64,000 nt of DNA. It comes from Bolinopsis microptera (Eukaryota > Ctenophora > Tentaculata > Lobata > Bolinopsidae). The position numbers were made by a program, and so were the translations under genes. Shown here piece after piece: positions 44,400 through 56,512 of this stretch. The stretch is from assembly GCF_026151205.1 (NCBI RefSeq), contig NC_087083.1:11964944-12028943 (forward strand), read 5' to 3'. Position 1 is the stretch's first letter; every line of letters starts with the position of its first letter. Under the pieces are notes generated by a model. It did no database searches, was not told the DNA's origin, and saw only the letters and a list, made by a program, of their open reading frames with translations.

Positions 44400-45380
44400 A
44401 TTATCAACATTTATTATTTTAAATTTGTTTTATTGTTCACTTAAATACGTAATTTTCAGCTTTGGTCACCTTATCTTCATTTCTAATTATATTAATGTTT
44501 TCAGTACAATACTCTGCACAATACAGATAAGATAAGATAGTTTAAGCTTCGAAATTATGAAGTTACCAAGTATAACTAAGTAAATTCATTCCATTATTAT
44601 ATCAATACTACACCTCTTTACTAGTTAAAATATATTAAGAGACGGTTTAAGGTAAACCATTGTGCAGCCTATGTTCGTAACAACCGCCGCGCGGAGGCAG
44701 GGAAACCAGTAGCAACGTAATAAGTAGTAAAGATAATGGAACTTATACCCCACCTAAATATTAGCCACCTGTATTTGTGTAAATTATACACTGTATAGTT
44801 ACATATGTTAACCCTAATTAGTGACCGGATGCTTCTCATTAGCATTATTCAACTTATTATCACTATTTATACCCTGTATTTCATTTTGTATCTCTTCTTC
44901 CAGTAATTTATGAGCGAAGTCAACGATCAAACAGATGACGAAGCTGAGCTCCTAGAGGAAAGGCAGGAAACTATGGATCATAGTGTACCAACGAAATCAA
45001 CGACCAAATCAACGGGTCATGAAGAATCAATAACAAGTCAACGAGAAACACTGGACAAGGTCTCATATTTAAACTTTTAAATATGAGAAGTTAATCCGTA
45101 CTGATGTTACGAATTAGAAGGAACATGTTTAAGTAATGAGCCTATCTCTAATGTTAATTGTTTTTGTAATCTTTACAGTGATTCCATTAACCCGAGTGTC
45201 GGGCATGTTATCACTGGGGACGTTTATATTGTTAAAAATAAAAAACTTGAAAATTATTCAAGAAACGTTACACTTATAAATTGAACAAGTTTACAAAAAC
45301 TGAAGGTATTTGTTTAGGACAAGGAGGAATTCCTCCAAGTCCTGAAGCGATGGGCGTTGAGAAAATAGGTGGCAAGGAGG
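44400..45380. other. AT-rich spacer, no recognised gene
   Basis: Includes a short inverted repeat TCATATTTAAA/TTTAAATATGA near 45062 and an exon-like acidic piece at about 44912-45058 (QTDDEAELLEERQETMD). Confidence 0.4.
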
Positions 45381-45391
45381 TATGTTACGGA

Positions 45392-45432
45392 AGAGGTATG
45401 TTAAGTATGTTAGGTATGTTAGGTATGTCAGG
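45392..45432. repeat. Short tandem repeat GGTATGTTA
   Basis: Four imperfect 9-bp units. Encodes a false YVRYVRYVR peptide. Confidence 0.8.
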
Positions 45433-46503
45433 GGATCACTGAAGAGCAGCGGTGGAATGGAGGGACAGAGAAAGAGAGTGACACGAGGACGGAGAGAAAG
45501 AAGAGGATCTAGTTTTATATCAAGAATCGGGCGGGAAAAGTTACCAGGACCCTCCAGATACCAACTATCCAGAAAATCCATTTGAACAGTTTCTGTTTAA
45601 ACTGAGTGCCTGCTGGACAAACTGAGTGCTGAGCAAGACAAGACATTAGAGCAGCTAGAAACATGTTCTGCTACTTTTAAGAAAAATCGAGAACATAACA
45701 AAATGGGACATTCTGTATACCGCCCCATATTATAACAAACTGCTCACTGACGATATTTTCAAACACCTTTCTACAAGTTGAGAAATATTATTACACGAGT
45801 GAACCATGATCGTTAAATGTTATCAATATGTTAATTAATGTGTTTTAATTGTTTGACAATATTCAGTTTTCATTTCCTTGTCTTTGTCTTCCAATTTCGT
45901 GATATTAATTCTCGAGGGAGTAAATGTTATGTAATTATAATAATGAAATTACAGTCTACTCCTCCATAAATATTGAATAATTGAAGTATGAAATACAAAA
46001 GCGACACTAGAACTCTAAATAACTTCAATTTCTTCCTAAAATCGAGGGCGGATACTATAAATTCTAGGTTTTATTAACTATAATAGAATTAAGTTCTAGT
46101 AAATAAAGATAACCACTATCCAGTGGAACTAAACTACAACAATAGAGCAGTTAGAAACTTGCTCCATTTCTACAGACTCAGCTGGAGGTTGGTGCCAGAC
46201 CATTCCAAAATATAACGAAATGGGATGTATTATTAATTCTAGGCAAGCTGGATTCTACACTAGATAAAGTCGAATAGCTGACAATATTTTCAAACAACTT
46301 TCTACAAGTTGAGATATAATATTACGCAAGTAAACCTTTTACTTAAAATGTTATCGATACGTAAAATGTGTTATAATTGTTCACAGACAATATTTGGTGT
46401 ATGTGAGTGATGCTATTAGATTACGTAACTTTATATTTTGTAAGTTTAAGACGATAATTGAACAGACCCGAAAATAAGACTAGCATTGGCAACCAGCAAA
46501 CTT

Positions 46504-46680
46504 TATCAACAATTAGCAACATGGTCGGTTCCGGAATTGTAATTAAATGTGGGGGAGATCGTTTCCTGGTAAGAGTAGGAGAAGAAAGGCCTCATGTAGC
46601 CTCCAGGCTCGACAAACCCCGACATACCCCGACAAACCCCGACGTGTCGAGATATGTCGTATCATGTCGGCTTCACCGGC
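46504..46680 (+). repeat. MVGSG unit, copy 3, with CCCCGACA repeats
   Basis: Near-identical to copies 1 and 2 for about 90 bp, then switches at GAAAGGCC to an array of CGACAAACCCCGACATACCC-like repeats flanked by CATGTAGCC/GGCTACATG inverted ends (46592-46686). Confidence 0.7.
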
Positions 46681-46739
46681 TACATGCGGCCTCTGTTTAT
46701 AATTATTTTTATAGAAATAAATAAAATAAAAAATAAATA

Positions 46740-47120
46740 GAAATATGACGGTATTAACATTGTCATTAGTCAGAAATCAAATACCTCCTACCTGATTAGA
46801 CACGTAATTATACTAATAATGTTGACCCTAATATTCTTCATATCGTAAACTTACAGCACGGTATTTGTAATTTGGTCTAAGTTCCTAATACTCGCCAAAG
46901 ATGGTTCCTCTAGTCAACCGTAGGAGAAGAGAAAGCTTAACAACAAATTAGGTGGCTGCATTTTGTTTTGATTTTATTAGGTCCTAGTATTTATTCCTAT
47001 TGTCTCCTAAGTTTTAAGAGAACTCTCCTTAAATAATTTTAATGCAGTCACTCAGATAAGTTTATATCAGGACACTTCAACAAAGACACATGATACTCTG
47101 CCCACAATAAGGGGCCATAA
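46740..47120. other. AT-rich spacer, no gene seen
   Basis: Nothing protein-like. Confidence 0.5.
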
Positions 47121-47139
47121 TTGTTTCAATTATGTAACT

Positions 47140-47590
47140 GTATTATTATTATTCATATCGTAAATTATGTTCAAGAGGAAGAGTACCGAAAGTTAATTGT
47201 ACAGTTATGAAGAACTCTTAGTATGAGATTCCCACAGTAAGAGAGGTATTATTGTAAATCTTATCTTATCTTATCTCATCTTACATTTTGGGCTTGTTCC
47301 ACTAATTTACCGACGTAGAGTGTAGACCCAGCTGGATGAATAGAAGCCAGAAAATTGCATAACCTAATTGCATGTAATTTGTGTGCCAATTTAAAAGTTA
47401 CCACAAATGTCGATCATACTGAGAGGTATCAGTCTATCACAAAATGGGATATTCTATACGCCAAATCTTACTTCAACAGTGATTAAAAGACTATTTCTTT
47501 CAGCAATTGGAGATAAAGTGCAGCAGTAACCCTTTTATTTTAAATGTTATGAATTTGTTAAATGTGTTTTAAATGTTCCACGAAAACTAA
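47140..47590 (+). repeat. 450-bp tandem duplication, copy 1
   Basis: Very similar to 47870-48360 (ATTCATATCGTAAAT/TATATCGTAAATG to CACGAAAACTAAGAATATTC), including TCTTATCTTATCTTATCT and one KWD-x-LY unit. Recent relative to the rest of the array. Confidence 0.85.
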
Positions 47591-47869
47591 GAATATTCAG
47601 TTAGTCACGTCAACAAAATTGTCCAGTACACACTGAGTGCGATAGCAGACCTGGCCTTGCTGGAACTATACCGACCTCCAATCTTTGTGAGGAGACTCAA
47701 GAAGACCCTGCTGATCTTGAAATCCACAAAGGAACAGGTAAAGGCCCTTATCCAATGGAGAGACAACAAAGGAGCGAAGGTAGACTGTCCCCTTCGTTGC
47801 CAATAAGACTAGCATTGGCAACCAGCAAACTTGATCGACTAGTTGACAATTTATTATTGATTCTTCATA

Positions 47870-48360
47870 AATAAATTATCTATTTATTTATTTATTTATA
47901 TCGTAAATGTTTAAGAGGAAGAGTACCTAAAGTTAATTGTACAGTTATGAAGAACTCTTTGTATGAGATGCCCAGAATAAGAGAGGTATTATTGTAAATC
48001 TTATCTTATCTTATCTCGATCTCATCTTACATTTTAGGCTTGTTCCACTAATTTACCGACGTAGAGTGTAGACCCAGCTGGATGAATAGAAGCCAGAAAA
48101 TTGCATAACCTAATTACATGTAATTTGTGTGCCAATTTAAAAGTTACCACAAATTTAATGTCGATCATACTGAGAGGTATCAGTCTATCACAAAATGGGA
48201 TATTCTATACGCCAAATCTTACTTCAACAGTGATTAAGACTATTTCTTTCAGTACGGAGATAAAGTAATTGGAGATAAAGTGCAGCAGTAACCCTTTTAT
48301 TTTAAATGTTATGAATATATGTTAAATGTGTTTTAAATTTTCCACGAAAACTAAGAATAT
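47870..48360 (+). repeat. 450-bp tandem duplication, copy 2
   Basis: Differs from copy 1 by a few small indels, for example an extra TTAATG near 48155 and an added GTACGGAGATAAA near 48252. Confidence 0.85.
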
Positions 48361-48409
48361 TCAGTTAGTCACCGTTTTGTTATTATCTTCATTTACAAAA
48401 TTTTCGTCA

Positions 48410-48728
48410 CTCACAGCCCCACAAACTAGATCGGCATCCTTTTCTCCACCTCAACCTGGCCGATCAGCCTCACTTCCTCGCTCTCCAGCCGCTATCCATG
48501 GACAAGAGAGGAGCAAGAGAGGTTTGGGGACCCCAACTAAGAACTGTCCTGACCCAAGTATAGGAACCCCCTTCAGTTGTTCAGGTCCCGAAAGAAGGAA
48601 GAGCCCTCTCCTAACAAAAACTCAAGTCTGAACATACCAGCATTCCGACTTGATGACGAGATTGACATGACAGTCAAGATCGTCAACAAGAACGTGAAGA
48701 AACCGAAACCAGGTTTCACCCCGTTCTG
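48410..48728 (+). pseudogene. Ser/Pro-rich coding-like piece
   Basis: Reads TRSASFSPPQPGRSASLPRS in one frame. In another frame it continues as SSLNIPAFRLDDEIDMTVKI, then KPKPGFTPF with TGA at about 48727. Low-complexity start then an ordered end; unrecognised. Confidence 0.35.
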
Positions 48729-50269
48729 ATGAAGATGATATGTGATATTAGACACTGATCATTACAAAATTTTCGTTGTAATAAAAATTTGTTGCGGACT
48801 GTACCGTACAACTTCTTTTTATAAATATTGCCTCTAAGATAATTTGGAACCATCAGAATTGCAAACAATAAGAGAACAATCGATCAGAAAAGAGAGAGTT
48901 TGCACTCTCAGAAGAGAATAATAGCAGTAGATTTAAGAACAAAATAAACTATTGACGAGTACGACACTGTCATCAATCTGTTTATATTGCTGGACACTAA
49001 AACTGCTGAGCAGAACAAGACATTAAAGCGGTTAAAAACGTTTTCCGCTACTCTAGTCTTTACCAGAGAAGATACAACTGGAAGATGGCAGAATGTTCCG
49101 TTACCTCATAAGATGGAATGTTTTGTACACCTCTCCTTTTTACGAATAACACTAGTACAAGTACTCACTAAAGATATCTTAGAAAAACTTACAATAAGTT
49201 GGGATAAAAACTTACAATAAGTTGGGATAGATTAAGTGAGTAGACTGTGTTCTTTAAATTGTATTAATTATTATACACTTGGTATAAAATGACTATAAGA
49301 CAATGCACTTCGTGTAGGTCTAATCACAAGTATAAAAGTATATTGACTGCGAAAAGAAATGGATCCGGTATAGATTTAATATATTAAATGTACTTTAATT
49401 GTTCGTTTATAATATTCAGTTTCTGTTTCTATGACTTGGTCTTAAAGTTTCATAATTTTATTATTATTGTCAGGGGAATTGCAAGATAATGTAATCACAC
49501 TCCTTAAAAAATACTGTATTTAATTGAAATATAAAATACAAAAACGAAACTAGAATTCTAAATAACTTTTATCCTTTAATCGAAGGCGGATACTTTAAAT
49601 TCTAAGTTTTATTGATACTTACTTTATAATGTGAGTATATTTGATAATTGAATTAAGTTCTAGTAAAGCAAGATCTCCACTATATCCAGTGGAACTAAAC
49701 TACAAACAATAAAGCAGTTTGAAATGGACTCCACTAATTTAACTGAGACACTATCCCAGCTGGAAGGTACAAGAACATTCTGACGAAATGGGACATATTT
49801 TACTCAGAGCTTACTAATACAAGAAAGTAGCTATAGTGACGCTATCTAAGAAATACCAACAAGTTGTGATTATTTGCAGCAGTAAACCTTAAATACTTTA
49901 AATGTTATCAATGTGTTAGATATGTTTTAAATATTCCACAAAAACTAAGAATATTCAGTCTCCGTTTTTTCCTTATCTTCATTCCTCAAATTTCACTGCC
50001 AGTAAACATAATTCCGTAGAACAGGCTGTAACGTAATTCGTTTAAACATGCTTCATAAAACTCGTACAAATATTATTGTAGGAACTTTCTAGAATCATTA
50101 TAACACTAGATTTTGAGGTGGAATGGCGGTTTGGCAAGCCCCGTCGGAAATACGACATACAACAAAAACCTTTTTAGCAGAGATTACGTTGTGAAGATTT
50201 TACGGACCTTTACCGATAATATGTCTGCCTCACTTCCTTCTTTTTTTCTTTTGTTACTTGTTTTACCTT

Positions 50270-50395
50270 AGACCTTAGAAAATGGCTCCAAGATGCGCAA
50301 GAGCACCTGGAGGAAGAGCACCCGCTGGAAGAATGCCTGGTATTGCTCCACCAATACTGCATGTGGATGTATAATAACAGACCGATTAAGTGAGT
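50270..50395 (+). pseudogene. Exon-like piece
   Basis: After ACCTTAGACCTTAG reads KWLQDAQEHLEEEHPLEECL, then HQYCMWMYNNRPIK near TGAGTA. Charged helix; unrecognised. Confidence 0.3.
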
Positions 50396-50399
50396 ACAT

Positions 50400-51459
50400 T
50401 TTAAAACTTTTTTTCTCTTCTAAATTTCATCTTCTTTTCTGCCTTTGAAAAGGTAACATAAAAGGGACATACTCTTAGCCACTACTCAATACTCATTTAG
50501 GTTAGTTGGTCAAGTGTGTCAACTGTAGACTCAAACATATCACATTTCAGGGAGAACAATTGTGTATTGCCACCTGTGTTTCCTTACAGTGGAGAGACGT
50601 TTCGGAGCCCAACCCGACAGGAGAGCAACGATACAAGGTTATCAAAACCAGTACACCCAAATCTTAACCGAGTATTATGCACTGCCGAACAAGTTAGTAT
50701 ACTTCCAATAGTAACAACAATAGTTAATAGTACAATGTTTGCAGTTTAATATCTAGAGCTATATAGCGCTAGATAGCGTGAACTGTCGTAAACTGACGAC
50801 ATTAAAATTATTATTATAAATTCGTTTTCTACACATTACTACACAATACCTATAAATCTCTATCAAAACTGATTGTTTCAAATTTTGAGGAAATCATATT
50901 ATCTCAGGAAGACACCACACAAGGAGATCCCAATGCTAATCACATGTATGCCATAGCCACCCATCCAATCATTGATGAGCTTGATTAAATCAATTTGGTC
51001 AACAAGTTAACGAAAAATAATCAAGTTACTTACCTATTGAGAACAACAGTCATTGTTCTTAGAGGAGAAAGAGGGTTGAAAAGTAGTAGTACAGTAAATA
51101 TAGCAGACTTTATATAAATTAAGAGCCAGTACACTGAATTGGCTCTTACTTAATTGTATTTTACTTTACTACTTATAGGGGTTTTTATAAAATTTACCCT
51201 GATTTTTATTGAATTTTTATATAGGGTCGTATGCATATATTATGTGTATACTGTAGATTGGTTGAATAAGTAACTTACCTTGAAAAGCAGCATCAGTTAT
51301 CACTTACGAGACCTCATTTCTTCAGATGAGGCAGTATCGAGGAGTTTAACTTTAGGACAATTGTCTTGATAGTTGTTATGCTGAAATGTTGGGAGTAATT
51401 GAGATACTTGAATCATAGTTATTAACACCACTTGCAATCATGTTATACATACCAGGACA
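50400..51459. other. Spacer, no recognised gene
   Basis: A possible exon at 50552-50749 (CVLPPVFPYSGETFRSPTRQ) has no recognised family. AT-rich remainder. Confidence 0.4.
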
Positions 51460-51637
51460 CAGGGTGTCCCAATAAAGGCAACCAAGTTACTTTAGTTTAT
51501 AACTCTCTTACCTTACGAAAGTTCTAAAGGTCATACCTTAAAAGTTGAAGCCCATGTCAATAATAATTAATGATGTTCTCAAATTGATCTGGAGTTCTTA
51601 AGAATGATCACTTGGTTGCCATTTTCGGGACAGGCTG
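51460..51637. mobile_element. 178-bp MITE-like element
   Basis: The left end CAGGGTGTCCCAATAAAGGC pairs with the right end (complement begins CAGCCTGTCCCGAAAATGGC); both continue AACCAAGT. Imperfect 28-bp inverted ends. The CAGGGTGTCC start recalls mariner-like MITEs; the TA duplication is not clear. Confidence 0.6.
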
Positions 51638-51981
51638 CACTGTATGAAGATCTAAACAAGTAATTATGTAAGAAAAACAGCGAAATGCTAGATATAGTGA
51701 CAGCTAGCGAATCATATTATCATTTCATATTTGGTTATTGAAGTGTTACAAGCTATTAAAAACTCATCATTAGAGACTTTACAGGACTAAATAAATAAGA
51801 ACTTACTTTAGTTGGATTGGAAGGAATCTACAGTGTCAAGCTAAACGCATCATCACTCTGAGTAATAGTATAGTGGAAGGTCAATTGTCGACTAAGCAGC
51901 TGAGCAGGCCTCTATCATACTGAACTGTTCCAGAGACTCTATGTTTAGAAGTATCTGTGTTGAAATTGTGGAAAGCCAGGG

Positions 51982-52037
51982 ACTAAATTTCAAGTCAAAA
52001 GACCGTTGGCCAACGGTCTTTTGACTTGAAATTTAGT
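51982..52037. repeat. 56-bp perfect palindrome, no spacer
   Basis: ACTAAATTTCAAGTCAAAAG and onward to CCGTTGG is followed at once by its exact complement (28-bp arms, centre 52009/52010). It lies at the upstream edge of the PHD-finger ORF. Confidence 0.95.
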
Positions 52038-52722
52038 TGGCATCAAACTCCCTGGTAACAGGCGGACGTCACTCACAAACACCCCTACAGACGCAAAGGA
52101 CAGAAAAATAGCAAACAAGTTATCTCAGAAAAAGGATATAGATGTGCTGCAGACAGCCTTAAATGTGGTTCCAGTTGGAGATACTCCTGCCCTGCTTACC
52201 AACCACAGAGACCTAGACCAGTGCCCTTGTGGCAATTCCTCAGATTCATGGAAGATTGACTGTTCAAAATGTCACCAGTTTTGGCATATGAATTGTTTAA
52301 GCATGAAGGCTATGGGACAGTCCCAAATCAACAAACTTGTAGAATATCTATGCCCATTCTGCTATGTAGCACCAGTCCCAACCATGAAATACGACCTCGA
52401 TGTCTGCCATATCTGCAGGAACACCTTATCATTACAGCAGTCAAACCTGGAGCTAGAAAACGCACTTATTTCATCTCAACTAGAACCCTTTGCCAAATGT
52501 TGCAAGCTTATTAAGGATATTGACTTTGTTGAATTCAGTAACAGAATTGATACACTTGGCCAATTCGACGCTCACCTTCAACACCTGCTTCTTAAAGAGA
52601 ACTCGCTTAATGGGCTGAATAATGAAATAAAGCTCCATGACAAATCATTAGAATCAATCAATACCAATATTGCTGAACTTCAGAAGGACCTTAAACATCT
52701 GTCATCCAGACCAGCTATATAA
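52030..52722 (+). CDS. PHD-finger, coiled-coil ORF (LINE ORF1-like)
   Basis: Open from 52030 to TAA at 52720-52722; no ATG near the start. Order: basic N-terminus; PHD finger CPCGNSSDSWKIDCSKCHQF, then WHMNCL and LVEYLCPFC (C-C-C-C-H-C-C-C pattern with the Trp two before the last Cys pair replaced by Tyr); CHICRNTL; then helical coiled-coil text (LNGLNNEIKLHDKSLESINT). PHD plus coiled coil is known for ORF1 proteins of CR1-like LINEs. Downstream, two tandem CAATGAAACTAATAAAT units at about 52818-52851 may be the 3' junction. Alternatively a host chromatin-reader fragment. Confidence 0.55.
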   Translation, partial: NLVGIKLPGNRRTSLTNTPTDAKDRKIANKLSQKKDIDVLQTALNVVPVGDTPALLTNHRDLDQCPCGNSSDSWKIDCSKCHQFWHMNCLSMKAMGQSQINKLVEYLCPFCYVAPVPTMKYDLDVCHICRNTLSLQQSNLELENALISSQLEPFAKCCKLIKDIDFVEFSNRIDTLGQFDAHLQHLLLKENSLNGLNNEIKLHDKSLESINTNIAELQKDLKHLSSRPAI

Positions 52723-52852
52723 TAGAACCCTCCTCACCCTCAGCTTCATCTGAGCAGTTTCTGAAGGGCATCTCTGAACAGCTCACTGCACTTTGCGCCA
52801 ATGAGCACACCGCAACTCAATGAAACTAATAAATCAATGAAACTAATAAATC

Positions 52853-53478
52853 AATGTTTTAGCTCATTTTACAAAGTCAAATATTTAAAACAATTAAAAT
52901 TGTATAGTGCTCAATTTGTAAATGACTAGTTGATCTTTGCTATTGGAAGTTTGTCAAGGACTGGCAGCTAGCGGGGCAAGGAATGCACGGGCTTAGGGGC
53001 TTTTGTGCACACCAGAACACTAGCTCGGTAGATTTTTGGAAACTAGAAGGACTGAAAACTAAAATTGTTTTTGATGGAGGCTGAGGCATGTTTTTGAGAG
53101 GGACGGTATAATAGCTTGTGGTAACAACTGGCCTTTACTTTAATAGGATGAAGTTTTAGTTTTAGGACAGGAAGAAGGCATTAAGAAGATTTGCTCTTTG
53201 TTTACAAGGCAGAATATAAGCAATGTTGGTTATAATATGTATCAATATCTAGATCTTCGTTTATCAATTTTCACTAAATGGGTTTAAAATTTTAATAGGG
53301 AGGGAAATTCATCAACTTTATTAAGTACCTATCAAAAATAAATCTTATATCAATGTAATATATTAAAAATCATAATCCTAAGTCTAATAATAAATCTGTT
53401 AAAAACACTTTCTCACTACACTGCGCTCACACACGTTAGTAAGACAAAGGAAAATGCACACCCAGCTAATTTTCAATT
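52853..53478. other. Intervening region and LINE 3' UTR
   Basis: No coding-like island. The right part is the 3' UTR of the minus-strand reverse-transcriptase fragment. Confidence 0.4.
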
Positions 53479-54213
53479 TCAAGATAATAATTTTGGATGT
53501 GTGGACCCTAGGGTAGACTTAATGTCAAAATTTAGATTAGAGCATTCGAAATCTTTGTTTGTCCAATCAAGATCAGCATGGTTATGCTGGTTGACGAGCA
53601 GTGATTGCTTCATCCTAGACTTCAGGCAGGCCACACTTAGACAGTAGTCACGTATACCAAGCTTAGGCACAATTGCGTTCCAAATACGAGTCGTTCTGCT
53701 ATTGAAGTTGTCAGGGGGGTCTGCTTGGCTTAGTATAAGGGTGGGTTTCCTACTTGAGCAGGTGAAATTTTCATGGAGGGAAATCGGAGCACGGAATTTC
53801 ATGATTTTATAGAGCTCAAGGAAACAATGGTAAGTGTACAGGTTTTGGACGGCAAGTATTCCGTGTTCCTTGAACAAAGGTTTCGTGTGCTCTTTCAAGA
53901 AAAATTTTTTGTTCAGATTTTGGTTGCCAAACGGTCGAGCACGAGCACAGGTCTTAAATTTATCTAGGTATGCCTCCCTGTCGCCAAACAGTACCCTGAG
54001 ACAATATTTTTGTGCTTTGAATACAGAACTTATACGAGTTTTGGCTGCCCCACCCCAAACCGTGATACAATAGGAGAGGTGTGATTCAAATAGAGTGTAA
54101 TACAACTGGCGGTGTAAGAAATCTGGGAGGGAGCAGCGTAGGCGGCAGAGAGTTGATGTCTGCAACTGCAGACACAAGTGGATTAAAACAATCCTAAGAC
54201 TCATTACAGCCAT
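53479..54213 (-). pseudogene. CR1/L2-like LINE reverse transcriptase, C-terminal part
   Basis: 244 codons open to TAA. Motifs: LYYTLFESHLSYCITVWGGA, then FKAQKYCLRVLFG and FKTCARARPF; later NLYTYHCFLELYKIMKF and TRIWNAIVPKLG. The L-Y-x-x-L-x-x-S-H-L-x-Y-C-x-x-x-W-G and Q-K-x-x-x-R signatures mark the thumb/C-terminal region of CR1/L2/Jockey-clade LINE reverse transcriptases. The FADD catalytic region and the endonuclease are absent: a 5'-truncated copy. It runs opposite to the PHD ORF and is therefore a separate insertion. Confidence 0.8.
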
Positions 54214-55000
54214 TGCATAATCCTGGCCACTGCAAATTATTCATTTTGAAACGGCAAGAGACTGGTTAAGTCAGTTAGTTTGTTACATGAACATTATTAT
54301 TGTATCACGTTGTAACCCCCACGGTCGTTTCACCCCTGTAGAGTTTCTACGGGTCATACAACGTAGGACAACATTTTTAATAGTATTTTGAAGTGTAGTA
54401 ATTGTTTAGATCTTAAATTTTATGCAAAACCATTAATATAAGTAAAATACAATTTTAATTTTCCACAGAAAAATCAATACATATTAAATTATAAATATCC
54501 GATAATTCCATTAATAATCATTAAAAGTTGCTTTGTCATTTGTAAAATCAAAAACGAAAAGCTGTACGCTGAACGCGCGCGGAATCTTTTCTGCACCTGC
54601 CTAACTTGTAGCCGCTAACATCAAAGCCGCCCCGCGCGCCTAGTGTTAATTTGAGTATTCAACACTATACTACCCGACAACAAATATTTGCCGGCCCATC
54701 GACGATTCAGTCGCAAAAACAAAAATCAAATGTTTGCTTTTTCGTTTCGGGAACTGTTTGAACTCAGTATAATATCCGAGTTGGATTGTCAAGGACATAT
54801 TATGATTGAGTAATTTAATGATATAATACATTCTAACACTTAATATATACATGATGTTATTTGTATCCGGTATTGGTTCATATCATTTGTAAAAGACCAA
54901 ATTTATCAACTGACATTAACATCTTCAACAATCAAGGTCCAAGACGCGCGCCAAATTGTACTTACCTAGCATGCTAGTCTTTTGCTTAATCTTCTCACAT
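54214..55000. other. Spacer, rising CpG content
   Basis: No gene. GCGCGC-type clusters begin near 54574. Confidence 0.5.
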
Positions 55001-56512
55001 ATTGCACATTAAGCTTGAAATAGCTTTATAAACGAGCGCCCCGCACATGCTTGACGGATGTTACTCGTCTAAATTTCTTCGAAGTAGCGCGGGCCTGATC
55101 ATTAACAATGGTCAACGCTTATGCCACACAAAAATAAGCGTGCCAGGTAAAGTTGACGGAAGTTACTTGTCTAAATTTCTTCGAAGTAGTGCGCGTCGCT
55201 TTTTTCTCGAAATGTTAGGCCCGATGGCAAATGCTACGAAGTTACGTACACCAGTCCAAAACATTTATAATCAATAATGGTCAACAGGTAAAGTCTTAAA
55301 GGTTTTTAATGGGCCGCGCTCAGCCTGTCATTCCGCAAAATATTTATTCGTTAATGGTTAATGAACATGATAGCCTGAGGTCCCCAGGTAAGTAAGTTTA
55401 TAATCTACCATTCAGGACGCGCGCCGAATAAAACAAATATTTTAAGAGTATCACCCGTTAAGGTAAAGTCAAATTTTAATTAGACTCGTCGACGGTATTT
55501 TTGGCTTTGGACGGTCCCGGTCAATGCAATATTTGAAACAAATAGTTCAGTGTTTACCTTGTATATCACCCGTTTAAACCTACCTTGTACCTGGGGACGA
55601 GACAACGGCTATTATGTTCATAAACAAAGCTTTGCGTATTTGTTCCCCCTAAACGCGCAAGCAGGCGCGTTTTTGCGATTTAACAATCCAATGTGCAAAT
55701 AGTTATATTTTTAATTTTACACTATCTTACTCAGCGCGCGGCTCTTTTAATATTGTAGCGTATACGTCACTTTTTCCCAATTGGTAGTTGCAGCGCCGTG
55801 CACGTGTTTTTGAAGTCGCAATTGATTATAAACGATTCCGTGAATATGCAGGTCACGTACGCACGCACTTTGGAAGACTTCGCCGCTTCGACGCGCCGCG
55901 CAAACTAGCATTCTTGCTTCGTCGTCGTCGATCGTTGCTCTGCTTCGCAGAGTAACGATCTCGACGGATTGACATCGTCAATCAAGCACGCACTATGAAT
56001 TAACTTTCAATGAACATCTGCACTTTTTTCAGTGCAATGGAAATCGTAATGCGTAATTCACGCAGTCATTTACTAGGTGTGGGACGCACGTCCTGGTAGG
56101 TAAATCATTAATGTTATTAATATACAAATATGAAAGTGGCTTTGCTTGTTGCTAGGATCTCGTGGTAGCACTAGCTTGTAGCGCGATGCACTACTTAACG
56201 GGTGATACTCGTAAAATATCTGTTCCATATATATATTGGACCGTCGACGAGTCTGCAACTCGGCGTACGTCCTGGTAGGTTGTAAACCTACAATGCACTA
56301 CTGGGCCGCGCATCCAATATAAATGTTGTAGCGCGATGCACTACTGGGTCGCGCCGCGCATCAAATAATTCTTCTCGCAACCACAGATGCAACCACGTAT
56401 GCAGATCGGCGAGATGCGAAGGATTGACATCGTGAATCAAATATAAATGCTTCTCGCAACCACAGATCGGCGAAATTTACCATTGGGCCTCGCAAAGCTT
56501 GGAAGGACATCG

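Larger units (their letters stand above)
42245..49930 (+). repeat. Array of about nine degenerate KWD-x-LY units
   Basis: Peptides of the form TKWDxLYxxPxYNKxLTDDxF occur near 42250, 43080, 44289, 45699, 46212, 47451, 48193, 49104 and 49785, on the plus strand. Better copies include VDVFYTKPYYNKVLTDDMFE (44289) and NITKWDILYTAPYYNKLLTD (45699). Most are followed 40-60 bp later by a shared 3' motif close to CAGTAAACCTTTTACTTAAA and ATGTTATCAATATGTTAAAT, and preceded by a module containing ACTATCCAGTGGAACTAAAC (42985, 46110, 49680) or a related Glu-Gln-Leu coding text. Copies decay differently. Identity unknown: a tandemly expanded gene or an unclassified element. Confidence 0.65.

Noticed and set aside
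45291-45581. Minus-strand ORF with repeated LTY
   Set aside because: Produced by the GGTATGTTA tandem repeat; plus-strand reading is equally repetitive.
52030-54213. PHD ORF and reverse transcriptase as one LINE rearranged by twin priming
   Set aside because: Twin priming would put an inverted 5' part upstream of the 3' part. Here the PHD ORF lies beyond the 3' end of the reverse transcriptase, in opposite orientation, so two insertions are more likely.
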